This document shows, one piece after another, positions 41,763-50,534 of a stretch of 64,000 bases of DNA (positions within the stretch are counted from its first letter, which is position 1; every line of letters starts with the position of its first letter). Below the pieces are notes generated by a model. The model was not told the origin of the DNA. It ran no database searches and saw only the letters and a list, made by a program, of their open reading frames with translations. The translations under genes were made by a program, and so were the position numbers. The DNA is from Agriterribacter humi. Lineage in GTDB: Bacteria > Bacteroidota > Bacteroidia > Chitinophagales > Chitinophagaceae. Where the stretch lies: the NCBI RefSeq assembly GCF_009192765.1, contig NZ_VOHQ01000013.1:62001-126000 (forward strand), read 5' to 3'.

Positions 41763-44177
41763 ATGAAAAAAACAATTGTTTTTGGTATTTTCTTTTTAAT
41801 GGGAACGATCACTTTTGCACAACAGCAGCAGAACCTTAAACTGTGGTATACCACACCGGCGGATGCATCGGTTAAGGATGTGGATGATGGCTGGAAGAAT
41901 GACGAAGAATGGCTGAAAGCCCTGCCTGTAGGTAATGGCTTTATCGGGGCTATGATATTTGGGGATGCGAATAAAGAAAGGCTGCAACTGAATGATAAAA
42001 CATTATGGAGCGGGAGCGTGGCGGACAATGACAATCCTGATGCATTCGCTTCTTTGCAGGAAATAAGAAATTTATTGTTTGCCGGAAAGTATAAGGAAGC
42101 CACAGCGCTCACCAACAAAACACAGGTATGCAAGGGAGCCGGGTCGGGTAACGGTAACGGCTCAACGGTTCCCTTTGGTTGTTTTCAAACCCTCGGCGAT
42201 CTGTGGATTGATTTCGGTAAAAAAGCGACTTACAAAAACTATTACCGTGATCTTGATATTATCAATGGTATCGCTTCCGTGAAATACGACCAGGAAGGCA
42301 TTCAGTTCAAAAGAGAAGTTTTTGCCAGTTATCCCGCAAAGGCTTTGATCGTTCATTTATCTGCATCAAAAGCCAAAGCACTTTCTTTTACACTGGATAT
42401 CAACCGGCCGGAAAGATTTACTACAGTAGCGCAGCAAAACAAACTGCTGATGACGGGTACCATGAACAATGGCGCCGGCGGCGAAGGCATGAAATACAAA
42501 GTGATAGTAACGCCGGTATTGAAAGGCGGAAGTATACAAACATCGGGCAACAAGCTGGTGATAAAGGATGCAACGGAAGTAATGCTGGTTATAACTTCGG
42601 CTACTAATTACCGTTTGCATTACCCGGATTATACCAATAACAGTTATGAAACAGAACTGGAACAGCTTACCGCAGCCGCTGTCAGCAAGCCCTATGCCAT
42701 GCTTCGCAGGGAGCATGTTGCCGATTTTTCTTCTTATATGAAAAGAGTATCACTTGAGTTGGGCAACAATAAAAATGGAGCACTGGCTACCGATGCGCTT
42801 TTGCAAAAAAATAAACAAACACAAGACGAGCAGGAGTTATATGCTTTGTATTTTCAGTACGGCAGGTATTTATTATTGTCCTCTTCCCGCCAGGGCAGTC
42901 TCCCTGCTAACCTGCAGGGTATATGGGCCAATAAAATACAAACGCCCTGGAACTGCGATTACCATACCGATGTAAATGTGCAGATGAATTACTGGCCGGC
43001 CGAAGTAACCAATCTCTCTGAAACCCACCTGCAATTAACCGAATTGATTGCATCGCTGCAGGCGCCCGGAACAAAAACTGCTCAAACGCAATATCATGCA
43101 GGAGGATGGGTGATGCATCCCATTACCAATGTATGGGGCTTTACCGCTCCGGGGGAACACCCCAGTTGGGGATTGCATGTTGGCGCCAGTGCATGGATGA
43201 ACCAGCACTTGTGGGAGCATTATGCATTTACAAAAGATCAGGCCTATCTGAAAAAAGTATTTCCCATATTGCAATCCGCCGCAGCATTTTATCTCGACTG
43301 GTTAGTAAAAGATCCTGTGTCGGGGAAATTGGTATCTGGTCCCGCGGCTTCACCCGAAAATAATTTTATAGCACCCGATGGCAGCCAGGCAAGCATCAGC
43401 ATGGGACCATCTCATGATCACCAGGTGATCCACGATTTATTTGCCAACACATTAGATGCGGCTGACGTTTTGGGAATAAAGAATGAAACGATTGAAAAAA
43501 TAAGATCAGCGATTGATCAAATTCCGGATCCTGCTATTGGATCCGATGGAAGGTTGATGGAATGGGCAAAAGAATTTAAAGAAGTGGAGCCACAGCACCG
43601 GCATGTTTCGCATTTGTTTGCTTTATATCCCGGTCACCAGGTATCTTATTACAAAACGCCGGCATTGGCACAGGCGGCACGCAAATCGCTGGAACTAAGA
43701 GGAGATGGCGGAACCGGCTGGTCGCTGGCCATGAAAGTGAGCTTCTGGACAAGACTGCATGATGGTGACCATGCTTTAAAACTGCTCAATCGCTTATTGA
43801 ATCCTGTACATTCAAGCGGCGTGGAAATGACCAATAGTGGTGGTACTTATAATAATTTATTCTGTGCTCATCCGCCCTTCCAGATTGATGGCAACTTTGG
43901 CGCTACTGCCGGTATTGCCGAAATGTTACTGCAAAGCCATGAAGACTTTATTGAACTGCTGCCCGCTCTTCCTGCTTCCTGGAAAGATGGCGAAGTAAAA
44001 GGTTTATGTGCAAGAGGCGGTTTTGAACTCAATATGAAATGGAAGGATGGAAAACTGACGGATGCCGTGCTGCTTTCCAAAAAAGGCGGCGACTGTAAAG
44101 TAAAATATGGTAATGCAGAAATAAGCCTGCAAACCGTTGCTGGTAAAACCTATCCACTTAGTGGATTGTTGAAGTAG
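41763..44177 (+). CDS. GH95 family glycoside hydrolase (alpha-L-fucosidase/galactosidase)
   Basis: An 804-residue secreted enzyme with a signal peptide (MKKTIVFGIFFLMGTITFAQ, cut at about 19-20). It has the GH95 N-terminal domain (WLKALPVGNGFIGAMIFG, about 50-67, and LNDKTLWSG) and the (alpha/alpha)6 barrel with H401-TDVNVQMNYWP, the candidate general acid E532 in ASPENN, and HVSHLFALYPG. Members cut alpha-1,2-fucose or alpha-L-galactose from host or plant glycans in the periplasm or outside. No SusC/D pair is near, so it is not in an obvious polysaccharide utilisation locus. Confidence 0.93.
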   Translation: MKKTIVFGIFFLMGTITFAQQQQNLKLWYTTPADASVKDVDDGWKNDEEWLKALPVGNGFIGAMIFGDANKERLQLNDKTLWSGSVADNDNPDAFASLQEIRNLLFAGKYKEATALTNKTQVCKGAGSGNGNGSTVPFGCFQTLGDLWIDFGKKATYKNYYRDLDIINGIASVKYDQEGIQFKREVFASYPAKALIVHLSASKAKALSFTLDINRPERFTTVAQQNKLLMTGTMNNGAGGEGMKYKVIVTPVLKGGSIQTSGNKLVIKDATEVMLVITSATNYRLHYPDYTNNSYETELEQLTAAAVSKPYAMLRREHVADFSSYMKRVSLELGNNKNGALATDALLQKNKQTQDEQELYALYFQYGRYLLLSSSRQGSLPANLQGIWANKIQTPWNCDYHTDVNVQMNYWPAEVTNLSETHLQLTELIASLQAPGTKTAQTQYHAGGWVMHPITNVWGFTAPGEHPSWGLHVGASAWMNQHLWEHYAFTKDQAYLKKVFPILQSAAAFYLDWLVKDPVSGKLVSGPAASPENNFIAPDGSQASISMGPSHDHQVIHDLFANTLDAADVLGIKNETIEKIRSAIDQIPDPAIGSDGRLMEWAKEFKEVEPQHRHVSHLFALYPGHQVSYYKTPALAQAARKSLELRGDGGTGWSLAMKVSFWTRLHDGDHALKLLNRLLNPVHSSGVEMTNSGGTYNNLFCAHPPFQIDGNFGATAGIAEMLLQSHEDFIELLPALPASWKDGEVKGLCARGGFELNMKWKDGKLTDAVLLSKKGGDCKVKYGNAEISLQTVAGKTYPLSGLLK

Positions 44178-44241
44178 GAGAGGAGAGCAATTCTTTGTTG
44201 GGCTTTATTTCAAAAGCTCAAATTCACTACTACTGCTTGTC

Positions 44242-44273
44242 ATGCTTCTTCCGTCTTAAAGCGGAAGAAGCAT
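44242..44273. terminator. strong hairpin downstream of GH95
   Basis: A perfect 12-bp stem, ATGCTTCTTCCG / CGGAAGAAGCAT, with loop TCTTAAAG, 65 bp after the stop codon. It may end the transcript, though no T-run follows at once. Its flanking words (CTTGTC before, CTAT after) link it to the repeat at 41635-41666, so it is better seen as a mobile REP-like element that may serve as a terminator. Confidence 0.5.
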
Positions 44274-44465
44274 CTATCTTCGCTTTAATCACTGCAGATG
44301 CTTCGATCTTCAGTTTAATTAAGTATTTCGTGCAGACACAAACTACGGCGTGATACTTTACTATTGTTCCGGAGGCCCTGCATGATATGAAATGCGTTCA
44401 TTGTGAAGAGAGTTAACTAATTTTACACCAACATTCATTTTTACATATATACAAGAAATAAAATA

Positions 44466-45620
44466 ATGAAACTTAAGTACAACCCTCATTACCCTTCCGT
44501 GGAAGATTTAATAGAAAAAGCCAAAAGAAAGATACCAAAATTTGCATTTGAATATTTAGACGGCGGCTGTAATGAAGATGTAAACCTGCGCCGGAATACT
44601 GCTGAAATCAGAGAAGTTGAACTTCTTCCGCAATACCTTGATGTGCATAAAGGTTCTGATATGCGCACTGAATTATTTGGACATACTTACGATGCGCCTT
44701 TTGGGATTGCACCGGTAGGGCTGCAGGGACTGATGTGGCCTAAAGCTCCGGAAATATTAGCGAAAGCTGCGTTTGAACATAATATTCCTTTTATTTTAAG
44801 TACGGTAAGCACCAGCAGTATTGAAACAATTAGTGAAATTACCGAAGGCAGGGCCTGGTTTCAATTGTATCATCCCACGGAAAACAGACTGAGAGACGAT
44901 ATTATCAAAAGGGCCGAAGCTGCACATTGTCCCGTACTTGTTATTCTTTGTGATGTGCCCACTTTTGGATATCGTCCGCGTGATATAAGAAATGGTTTGG
45001 CCATGCCACCTAAAATGTCGCTCAGAAATATACTCCAAATTATGGGTAAACCGGATTGGGCGATTAAAACACTTATCAACGGACAACCTGCTTTTGAAAC
45101 CTTAAAACCGTATACACCCAAAGGGCTCGATTTAAGGCGACTTGGTGCGTTCATGGATCAAACTTTTTCGGGGAGGTTGAACGAAGAAAAGATCGCGCCT
45201 ATCCGCGATATGTGGAAAGGGAAAATTGTTTTAAAAGGAGTAGCAAGTGAATCAGATACGCAGAAAGCCATTCAATTGGGTCTTGACGGTATTATCGTAT
45301 CTAATCATGGCGGAAGGCAGTTGGATGCAGGTCAGTCAACCATAAAACCGCTTACATCCATTGCCGACAAATATGGTGATAAAATAAAAGTAATGATGGA
45401 TAGTGGTTTAAGATCGGGGCCCGATATAGCAAGGGCGCTCGCTTCAGGCGCCGGGTTTACGTTCCTGGGAAGAACATTTATGTATGGCGTGGCGGCATTG
45501 GGTAGTGACGGGGGAGATCATACCATTTCCATTTTAAAAACGCAGCTTCAGCAGGTTATGGAACAAATTTGCTGCGAAAAAGTAAGCGATTTTCCCAAAC
45601 ACCTCGTAACATATAAATAA
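44466..45620 (+). CDS. FMN-dependent alpha-hydroxy-acid dehydrogenase/oxidase (LldD-like)
   Basis: A 384-residue enzyme of the FMN alpha-hydroxy-acid family, which oxidises L-lactate or a similar 2-hydroxy acid to the keto acid. Visible: the N-terminal KFAFEYLDGGCNEDVNLRRN segment, the APVGLQGLMWP and WFQLYHP strands, and the active-site motif SNHGGRQLDAG with catalytic His281, then MMDSGLRSGPDIARAL and FLGRTFMYGV for phosphate binding. It has no signal peptide; the enzyme is cytoplasmic or attached to the inner membrane. It stands alone between repeats. Confidence 0.92.
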   Translation: MKLKYNPHYPSVEDLIEKAKRKIPKFAFEYLDGGCNEDVNLRRNTAEIREVELLPQYLDVHKGSDMRTELFGHTYDAPFGIAPVGLQGLMWPKAPEILAKAAFEHNIPFILSTVSTSSIETISEITEGRAWFQLYHPTENRLRDDIIKRAEAAHCPVLVILCDVPTFGYRPRDIRNGLAMPPKMSLRNILQIMGKPDWAIKTLINGQPAFETLKPYTPKGLDLRRLGAFMDQTFSGRLNEEKIAPIRDMWKGKIVLKGVASESDTQKAIQLGLDGIIVSNHGGRQLDAGQSTIKPLTSIADKYGDKIKVMMDSGLRSGPDIARALASGAGFTFLGRTFMYGVAALGSDGGDHTISILKTQLQQVMEQICCEKVSDFPKHLVTYK

Positions 45621-46033
45621 GGTCATAGCTTACCGGTTAAGTGGTTCGTGCGGACACCATAGCCGTCAACTAAGCCCGTAGGGTCCGCCCGTTCCGGTAC
45701 GGGCGGGCTTGAATTTGAATCGCCGTGAGAGAAACTCACGGTAAAAATGTCGAAATTTTTGTTGAACCCTGCAAGGGTTCAATATCAAAGATGTTCATTT
45801 GTCCATCGGTGCAACCGATGGCTATTCAAATTAGACCCCATTGGGGGTATTTTATTGCTGGTGTTTCTTAAGTTGACGGCTATGGTGCGGACACGAACCA
45901 CGGCGGAAGAAGCAACCATAAACAATCAAATAATATAATCCACCTCCGCCATTGGCGGATTACTTCGACCTTAAAAAAATATTACGCATTATTCAGATCA
46001 ATTTAGGGTCTCGTAATGACGTTATTTAACTTA
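45621..46033. other. repeat-filled spacer
   Basis: No gene. Most of it is the MITE-like element at 45641-45901. The rest (45902-46033) is AT-rich DNA that probably holds the end of the AhpD-like transcript coming from the other strand. A frame that is open across the element has no support. Confidence 0.65.
45641..45901. mobile_element. MITE-like element with long terminal inverted repeats and internal hairpins
   Basis: A 261-bp non-coding element. The left end (45641-45674) and the right end (45867-45901) are inverted copies that agree except for a 5-base block near the middle and one extra base. Inside are consecutive small palindromes: CCGTGAG/CTCACGG (45723-45741), TTGAACCCT/AGGGTTCAA (45762-45782), CCATCGGT/ACCGATGG (45803-45821) and ACCCC/GGGGT (45835-45848), plus a GCCCGT/ACGGGC pair at about 45687-45704. 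No target-site duplication is certain. A related end fragment lies at about 44331-44353. Confidence 0.65.
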
Positions 46034-46474
46034 TCAACCCTCTCCAAAAATCTGGTGTGTTGAAACGGCTATCCTGTTCCATGAATTGATAATAATGATC
46101 TGCATTATAATTTGCGCCAGCACATTTTCTCCGTAAAATCCTAACACTTTATTGTAGGTTTCATCGCTTACTCCGTCTTTTGCAATGAGGGTAACCTCCT
46201 CCGTTAGTTGCAGTACCGCTCTTTCTTCTTCTGTAAACAATGGAGATTCCTTCCACGCTGATAAGGCAAAGATCCTTCGCTGGGTTTCGCCAATCTTCAG
46301 CGCTTCCTGTGTATGCATATCAATGCAATACGCGCAGCCATTGATTTGTGAGGCTCTTATTTTTATCAGCTCCCGGAGCAGGTGCGGTATCGCTGAATTT
46401 CTGATATACTGTTCCAGTGTAAGCATCCCCTTGTAGGCATTGGGCTCTGTTTGTGTAATGTTTATTCTTTTCAT
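46034..46474 (-). CDS. carboxymuconolactone-decarboxylase/AhpD-like protein
   Basis: A 146-residue AhpD-fold protein. The redox motif C47-A-Y-C50 followed by IDMH fits the peroxidase-type subgroup (CxxC-x3-H). The surrounding block LIKIRASQINGC and the LTEEVT helix are typical. Such proteins act in peroxide defence or as small carboxylyases. It overlaps the upstream PEP-mutase-like gene by 4 bp (ATGA), so both are one operon. Confidence 0.9.
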   Translation of the reverse strand: MKRINITQTEPNAYKGMLTLEQYIRNSAIPHLLRELIKIRASQINGCAYCIDMHTQEALKIGETQRRIFALSAWKESPLFTEEERAVLQLTEEVTLIAKDGVSDETYNKVLGFYGENVLAQIIMQIIIINSWNRIAVSTHQIFGEG

Positions 46475-47322
46475 CTGTTGTTATTTATTAAACTGTTTAA
46501 ATAAGCGGTGGTAACCGGGTTTTCCTTCACTTCATCCATGCCTTTATACTGCAATAATTTTTCCGCGGTATTTTTCATAGCATTGATGGCGATCTTTAAA
46601 AACCCGGGGCCAAGACTTAACCTTGCCACGCCTGTTTTTTGTAATGTTTCAAAATCCGGAATGCCGGGAAGCAATAAAATATTTACTGGCAGCGCAACAT
46701 CTTTTATAACGGCTTCCATATCATCTTTTGTTTTTAAAAAGATAGGATAGAAACCGTCAGCGCCTGCATCTTTATACGCCTTCCCGCGCTGAATGGCATC
46801 ATCTAATTTTTCTTTGGCTGATAAATCACTCCCTTTCAGGTATACATCTGTTCGTGCATTGATAAAAAGCGGTGCTCCCATTGCCAAAGCGGTATTTTTT
46901 ACAAGGTTTATTTTTTCACATTGCAGTTCTACAGGAGTGAGTGAATCATCATCATGGCTGCCGTCTTCAATATTAATTCCGGCAATTCCTGTATCAATGA
47001 GCTTTTTAATATTTTCAGAGAGCGTATGATTATCTTTTGCATATCCACTTTCAATATCCGCCGTAACAGGAATTTCTACCTTTCTTACTATCCTTTGCAG
47101 GATGGTTAACAGATCAGTAAAAGGAATTTTCTCTCCATCGGGATAACCATTACTAAAAGCAATGGAAGCGCTTGCGGTGGCAACGGCAGCGTATCCCATG
47201 CTTTCCAGCAGTGAAGCGCCTAAAGGGTCCCAAATATTGGGTAGTACCAACAGTTTGTCATTATGGTGCAGTTGCTTTAATCTATCTCCCTTTTGCAATG
47301 GAGTATTATTGGGTGATGACAT
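46471..47322 (-). CDS. isocitrate lyase/PEP mutase superfamily protein
   Basis: A 283-residue TIM-barrel enzyme of the ICL/PEPM superfamily. Visible: LLVLPNIWDPLGASLLESMG (about 24-43), PVTADIESGY, GINIEDGSHDDDSLTP and FINARTDVYL. The catalytic KKCGH loop of isocitrate lyase is absent, so it is a PEP-mutase-like member, perhaps an oxaloacetate- or phosphonate-type lyase. The metal-binding acidic residues in the DIESGY and NIEDG words are kept. It is co-transcribed with the AhpD-like gene. Confidence 0.88.
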   Translation of the reverse strand: MSSPNNTPLQKGDRLKQLHHNDKLLVLPNIWDPLGASLLESMGYAAVATASASIAFSNGYPDGEKIPFTDLLTILQRIVRKVEIPVTADIESGYAKDNHTLSENIKKLIDTGIAGINIEDGSHDDDSLTPVELQCEKINLVKNTALAMGAPLFINARTDVYLKGSDLSAKEKLDDAIQRGKAYKDAGADGFYPIFLKTKDDMEAVIKDVALPVNILLLPGIPDFETLQKTGVARLSLGPGFLKIAINAMKNTAEKLLQYKGMDEVKENPVTTAYLNSLINNNR

Positions 47323-47392
47323 TTTTAGTATTTTAAAAGATGTGGTAATAAATTAAATTATATTGTCAAAGGGTTGTCGCAACCTGTGATTA

Positions 47393-47980
47393 TCAGCCTG
47401 GTTTGGGTTGATGCAGGGCCAACTGTATTTGATTTCTTAATTCGGGAATAGCTTTTTCCATAAACCACGAATTTATTGTAACCCAGTTTTGATTCCGGGG
47501 AGAAGGATGGGGCAGGGGAAAATATTGGGGAAGGTATTCTTTATAGCGCTTTACCGTTTCCGTGAGATTGATTTTCCCGCCTTTTTTTAAATAATAACGT
47601 TGTGCATATTGTCCTATTAACAATATGAACGGACTACCCTTTATACTTTTTAAGATGCGCGGATGCCAGAGCGGCGCACATTCGGGCCTGGGAGGTAAAT
47701 CGCCTGAAATGGCTTTTCCGGGGTAGCAAAATCCCATAGGCATTATGGAAAAGACTTCGGGATCATAAAAAGTGGCTTCATCTACATTCATCCATTCCCT
47801 TAATTTCCTTCCGCTGGCATCGTTACAGGGAATGCCTGTTTCATGTACGCGCCTGCCGGGCGCCTGGCCAATGATAATTATTTTTGACTGGTTACTCAAC
47901 TGAACAACCGGCCGGTGACCTAACGGTAAATGATCTTTACAAACTTCACATCGTTGTATTCTTTCTAAAAGCGTATCCAT
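47393..47980 (-). CDS. uracil-DNA glycosylase superfamily protein
   Basis: A 195-residue protein of the UDG fold. Near the N-terminus a cysteine pair (RCEVCKDH) suggests an iron-sulphur or zinc site; the water-activating loop is IIIGQAPGRRVH (motif 1), and motif 2 is LPHPSPRNQ. It probably removes damaged bases from DNA. I start at ATG 47980: a TTG ten codons upstream overlaps the box TAACTTTG (48008-48015, minus strand), a likely -7 element, so it would lie within the promoter. Confidence 0.82.
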   Translation of the reverse strand: MDTLLERIQRCEVCKDHLPLGHRPVVQLSNQSKIIIIGQAPGRRVHETGIPCNDASGRKLREWMNVDEATFYDPEVFSIMPMGFCYPGKAISGDLPPRPECAPLWHPRILKSIKGSPFILLIGQYAQRYYLKKGGKINLTETVKRYKEYLPQYFPLPHPSPRNQNWVTINSWFMEKAIPELRNQIQLALHQPKPG

Positions 47981-48007
47981 TACAAGTGTATCCAAAGAAA
48001 TTCGATG

Positions 48008-48015
48008 CAAAGTTA
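48008..48015 (-). promoter_or_regulatory. -7 box for the UDG-like gene
   Basis: On the minus strand the bases read TAACTTTG, an exact TAnnTTTG match, 27 bp before the ATG at 47980. No TTTG lies at the -33 position. It supports the shorter start chosen for the gene. Confidence 0.4.
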
Positions 48016-48219
48016 ATTCATAATGAGATATGAGGTGCCAGGTATCAATTTTCGGTATCAGCTATCACTATGTAACTACTAACGATAGGCCAGGTACTCC
48101 TTTCTTGTATCGCTGATAGCTCATCTGGCCGCTGACAGTCCTTTCAGATTTCGGAATTCCGGCTTCGGATTTGAAATTTGAATTTTTATTTGGTTCTTGT
48201 CTTTTGGTTCCTGATGTGA

Positions 48220-48771
48220 TTATTTCACCTCTCTCCTTTCACCTCCTGCATAACTCAACCTTCCGTTTACAATTCGTGCAGGAGCGGTATACGGATGTTC
48301 TTCAGCCTTTTCAATACCCATGATATGCCATACTTTCCATCCTCCCGCTTTAAGATAGTCGGAAACCATACTCCGGTGACAACGCCACCATACCGCTTCC
48401 GAACACATATACGCAGTGCGTTGTTCCGATGCCAGCTTTTCAAGTGCTGTTATTCCTTCTTTAAAAGCATCTGTTTCCATATAATCGGCATAGCCGCGAA
48501 AAGCAGGATGCCTCCATTCCGTATTTTTAGAGTCAGGATTCACTTTTCTTCTTCCGCCCAGGTCCTTCAAATGAATATATTGTATATTGTTTTGGGGTAA
48601 GGTGATTTGCAATGTTTCTTTATTGAATTGAGGAAACTTACGGGAGCCGGGATAACTCCTGATATCTGCCACCAACTCAATTTGGAAGGAATGTAGCATG
48701 GCTGTAAACTCCTCAAAAGAATGAGTGGAATGGCCGATGGTCCAGATCGTTTTATTGTTTGTTGTATGCAT
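48220..48771 (-). CDS. DUF488 family protein
   Basis: A 183-residue DUF488 protein. It begins with the family pattern IWTIGHSTHSFEEF (9-22) and continues VADIRSYPGSRKFPQFN (about 34-50), IHLKDLGGRRKVN, and the C-terminal CSEAVWWRCHRSMVSDYL with the conserved Cys and His. The family has no settled function; a nucleic-acid or redox role has been suggested. It is the last gene of a minus-strand series that begins with transketolase, 71 bp after the deaminase gene. Confidence 0.9.
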   Translation of the reverse strand: MHTTNNKTIWTIGHSTHSFEEFTAMLHSFQIELVADIRSYPGSRKFPQFNKETLQITLPQNNIQYIHLKDLGGRRKVNPDSKNTEWRHPAFRGYADYMETDAFKEGITALEKLASEQRTAYMCSEAVWWRCHRSMVSDYLKAGGWKVWHIMGIEKAEEHPYTAPARIVNGRLSYAGGERREVK

Positions 48772-48842
48772 GATCCAACGGAAACGGATGCTTTTTTATT
48801 CAATTGCCGGGATAAAGACTATTACAGTGCTTTTCGGACGGT

Positions 48843-49274
48843 TTATAACTCATTTCTTTCAAAGGGATTCCAGTGTACAATTTCAGGCGCTTCTCCCCAA
48901 TGAGGAGGAACTTCACGGGTACTGAGCAATGGCATGGAAGAACTAACGCCTCCCAGGTACTGCACAGCATTTTGAAATACTACTTTTTTTATTTTATAAA
49001 ACCTTATGCTATACGAACACATGATGCAGGGCTCATGTGTTGTGTACATCACACAGCCTGATAAATCATTTGTGCCCATTTTTTTTACGGCAAACCGTAT
49101 AGCTTCCAGTTCAGCATGGCAGGTAATATCATTTTTGCTTTTGCCTGCTTCCATGGCTTCACTTATAATTTCATCATCTTTTGTAATAACAGCGCCAGCC
49201 GGTGACTCTCCTTTTGCTGCTGCTGATTCGCCTAATGCCGCACAGCGTTGCATAAAATAAATGTCACTCTTCAT
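48843..49274 (-). CDS. nucleoside/tRNA-adenosine deaminase family protein
   Basis: A 143-residue zinc-dependent deaminase of the cytidine deaminase fold. The zinc site is C-HAE-L (HAELEAIR, with the catalytic Glu) and PCIMCSYSI (P-C-x-x-C). The sequence is closer to guanine- or nucleoside-type deaminases than to TadA, which I cannot settle by eye. It lies 23 bp after the flavin reductase gene. Confidence 0.88.
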   Translation of the reverse strand: MKSDIYFMQRCAALGESAAAKGESPAGAVITKDDEIISEAMEAGKSKNDITCHAELEAIRFAVKKMGTNDLSGCVMYTTHEPCIMCSYSIRFYKIKKVVFQNAVQYLGGVSSSMPLLSTREVPPHWGEAPEIVHWNPFERNEL

Positions 49275-49297
49275 AGTATTAAGGTAAGCAGGCTTTT

Positions 49298-49984
49298 TTA
49301 AAATTCCTCGGTTACAATCCTGCTTTTATCAACACCCAGTTCCTGCAGATCACTGCCGATACTTTCTACCATGGCATCCGGGCCGCAGATATAAAAATAT
49401 TGCGACAGGTCTTTTATTTTTTCCCGGAGATAGCCTAGATCTATTTTCCTGCTATCGTATGGCGCTGTTTTTTCCTGTGTAAGGGTGTTGATGAAATGAT
49501 TGCCCAACATTTTTTCGAACTCGTCTTTAAGGATAATATCCTTTGAAGTCCTGTTGGAGAAGATCAGTTGGTTTTCTCCCAGCTTAGCGTCTTTATACAA
49601 TTGTCTTAAAATGGCAATGAAGGGCGTAACACCGGCGCCACCGGCAATAAAAGTACCTTCACCTTTATAGTGAATAGCGCCCCAAACATCGTGGAGTACC
49701 AGTTCGTCACCTGTCTTTAATTTCCCCAGGGCATTGGTAACGCCATTATGGTCATCGTAGATCTTGATTGTAAATTCAAGATGATCCCAATCGTTCAAAC
49801 TGGTAAAAGTAAATGGTCTTCTTTCTGCTTTCCAGTCCGGGTGATTGATGACTATATCGGTTGCCTGCCCCGGCTGAAATGCATAGTTATTGGGTTTACT
49901 CAGCTTAAACCGCTTTACATTGTGTGTTACAAATTCAGATCCCAGGATTTTTACAATATGCTCTTCGTTCGGATAGTCTTGCAT
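49298..49984 (-). CDS. FAD-binding ferredoxin/flavodoxin reductase-like oxidoreductase
   Basis: A 228-residue FNR-fold protein. The FAD motif is RRPFTFTS (about 60-67), the NAD(P) loop is AGGAGVTPFIAILR (about 114-127), and the C-terminal motif is YICGPDAMVE. It has no ferredoxin domain or signal peptide, so it is a stand-alone reductase passing electrons from NAD(P)H to an unknown partner. It shares an operon with the stress protein and the deaminase. Confidence 0.9.
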   Translation of the reverse strand: MQDYPNEEHIVKILGSEFVTHNVKRFKLSKPNNYAFQPGQATDIVINHPDWKAERRPFTFTSLNDWDHLEFTIKIYDDHNGVTNALGKLKTGDELVLHDVWGAIHYKGEGTFIAGGAGVTPFIAILRQLYKDAKLGENQLIFSNRTSKDIILKDEFEKMLGNHFINTLTQEKTAPYDSRKIDLGYLREKIKDLSQYFYICGPDAMVESIGSDLQELGVDKSRIVTEEF

Positions 49985-50030
49985 AAAAACGGTTTTAAAA
50001 ATGTAGGGTTGATTTTATTTTTCTTTTTCT

Positions 50031-50498
50031 TCAAATGTTTTTTGTTGGAATAATAAACAAAGGTATCGTACTGTGACGTAACACTTTTTCCGCTACGCTT
50101 CCTACCAGTATTTTTTCTAATCCCCGCCTGCTATGCGTACCCATAACAATGATATCTGCATTGATTTCTGTAGCCGTTTCTAATATCTGCTCCCCGAAGT
50201 CGCCTTCTTTTACTGCAGTTTGAATAGTGGTATCATTTAAGTGCTGCTGTGATTTATCAAGGTAGTCTAATGCAGCCTCTCTTAATTCCTCAACAGAAGC
50301 CGTTTCAATGAACTTGATATCAGTAAAGCTGTCATATCCCATTAGCGGTGAATAAATATCGGAAGAATAATACGCCGCATCAGAAATAACATGCAACAGG
50401 GTTATCTGCGCATTCATGGATTTTGCTAAGGCATACCCCTGTTCTGCAACTTTTTGAGCGGTGGAATTATAGTCCAGCGCAATTAATACTTTTTTCAT
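50031..50498 (-). CDS. universal stress protein (UspA family)
   Basis: A 155-residue UspA-fold protein starting KKVLIALDYN. The ATP-binding motif is present as MGTHSRRGLEKILVGSVAEKVL (G-x2-G-x9-GS), so it is likely to bind ATP. It lies 36 bp after transketolase and 46 bp before the flavin reductase gene. Its role is tied to stress or carbon-limitation states in other bacteria. Confidence 0.92.
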   Translation of the reverse strand: MKKVLIALDYNSTAQKVAEQGYALAKSMNAQITLLHVISDAAYYSSDIYSPLMGYDSFTDIKFIETASVEELREAALDYLDKSQQHLNDTTIQTAVKEGDFGEQILETATEINADIIVMGTHSRRGLEKILVGSVAEKVLRHSTIPLFIIPTKNI

Positions 50499-50534
50499 AC
50501 TGTTTATTTAATTTATTTTAAAGTACTGCACCAG

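Noticed and set aside
41633-42133. 166-codon minus-strand frame at the start of the fucosidase
   Set aside because: Covers the REP-like hairpin, promoter and signal-peptide region of GH95 on the other strand; no supporting features.
45747-45938. 63-codon frame across the MITE-like element
   Set aside because: Made of the element's palindromes and its right end; not a protein gene.
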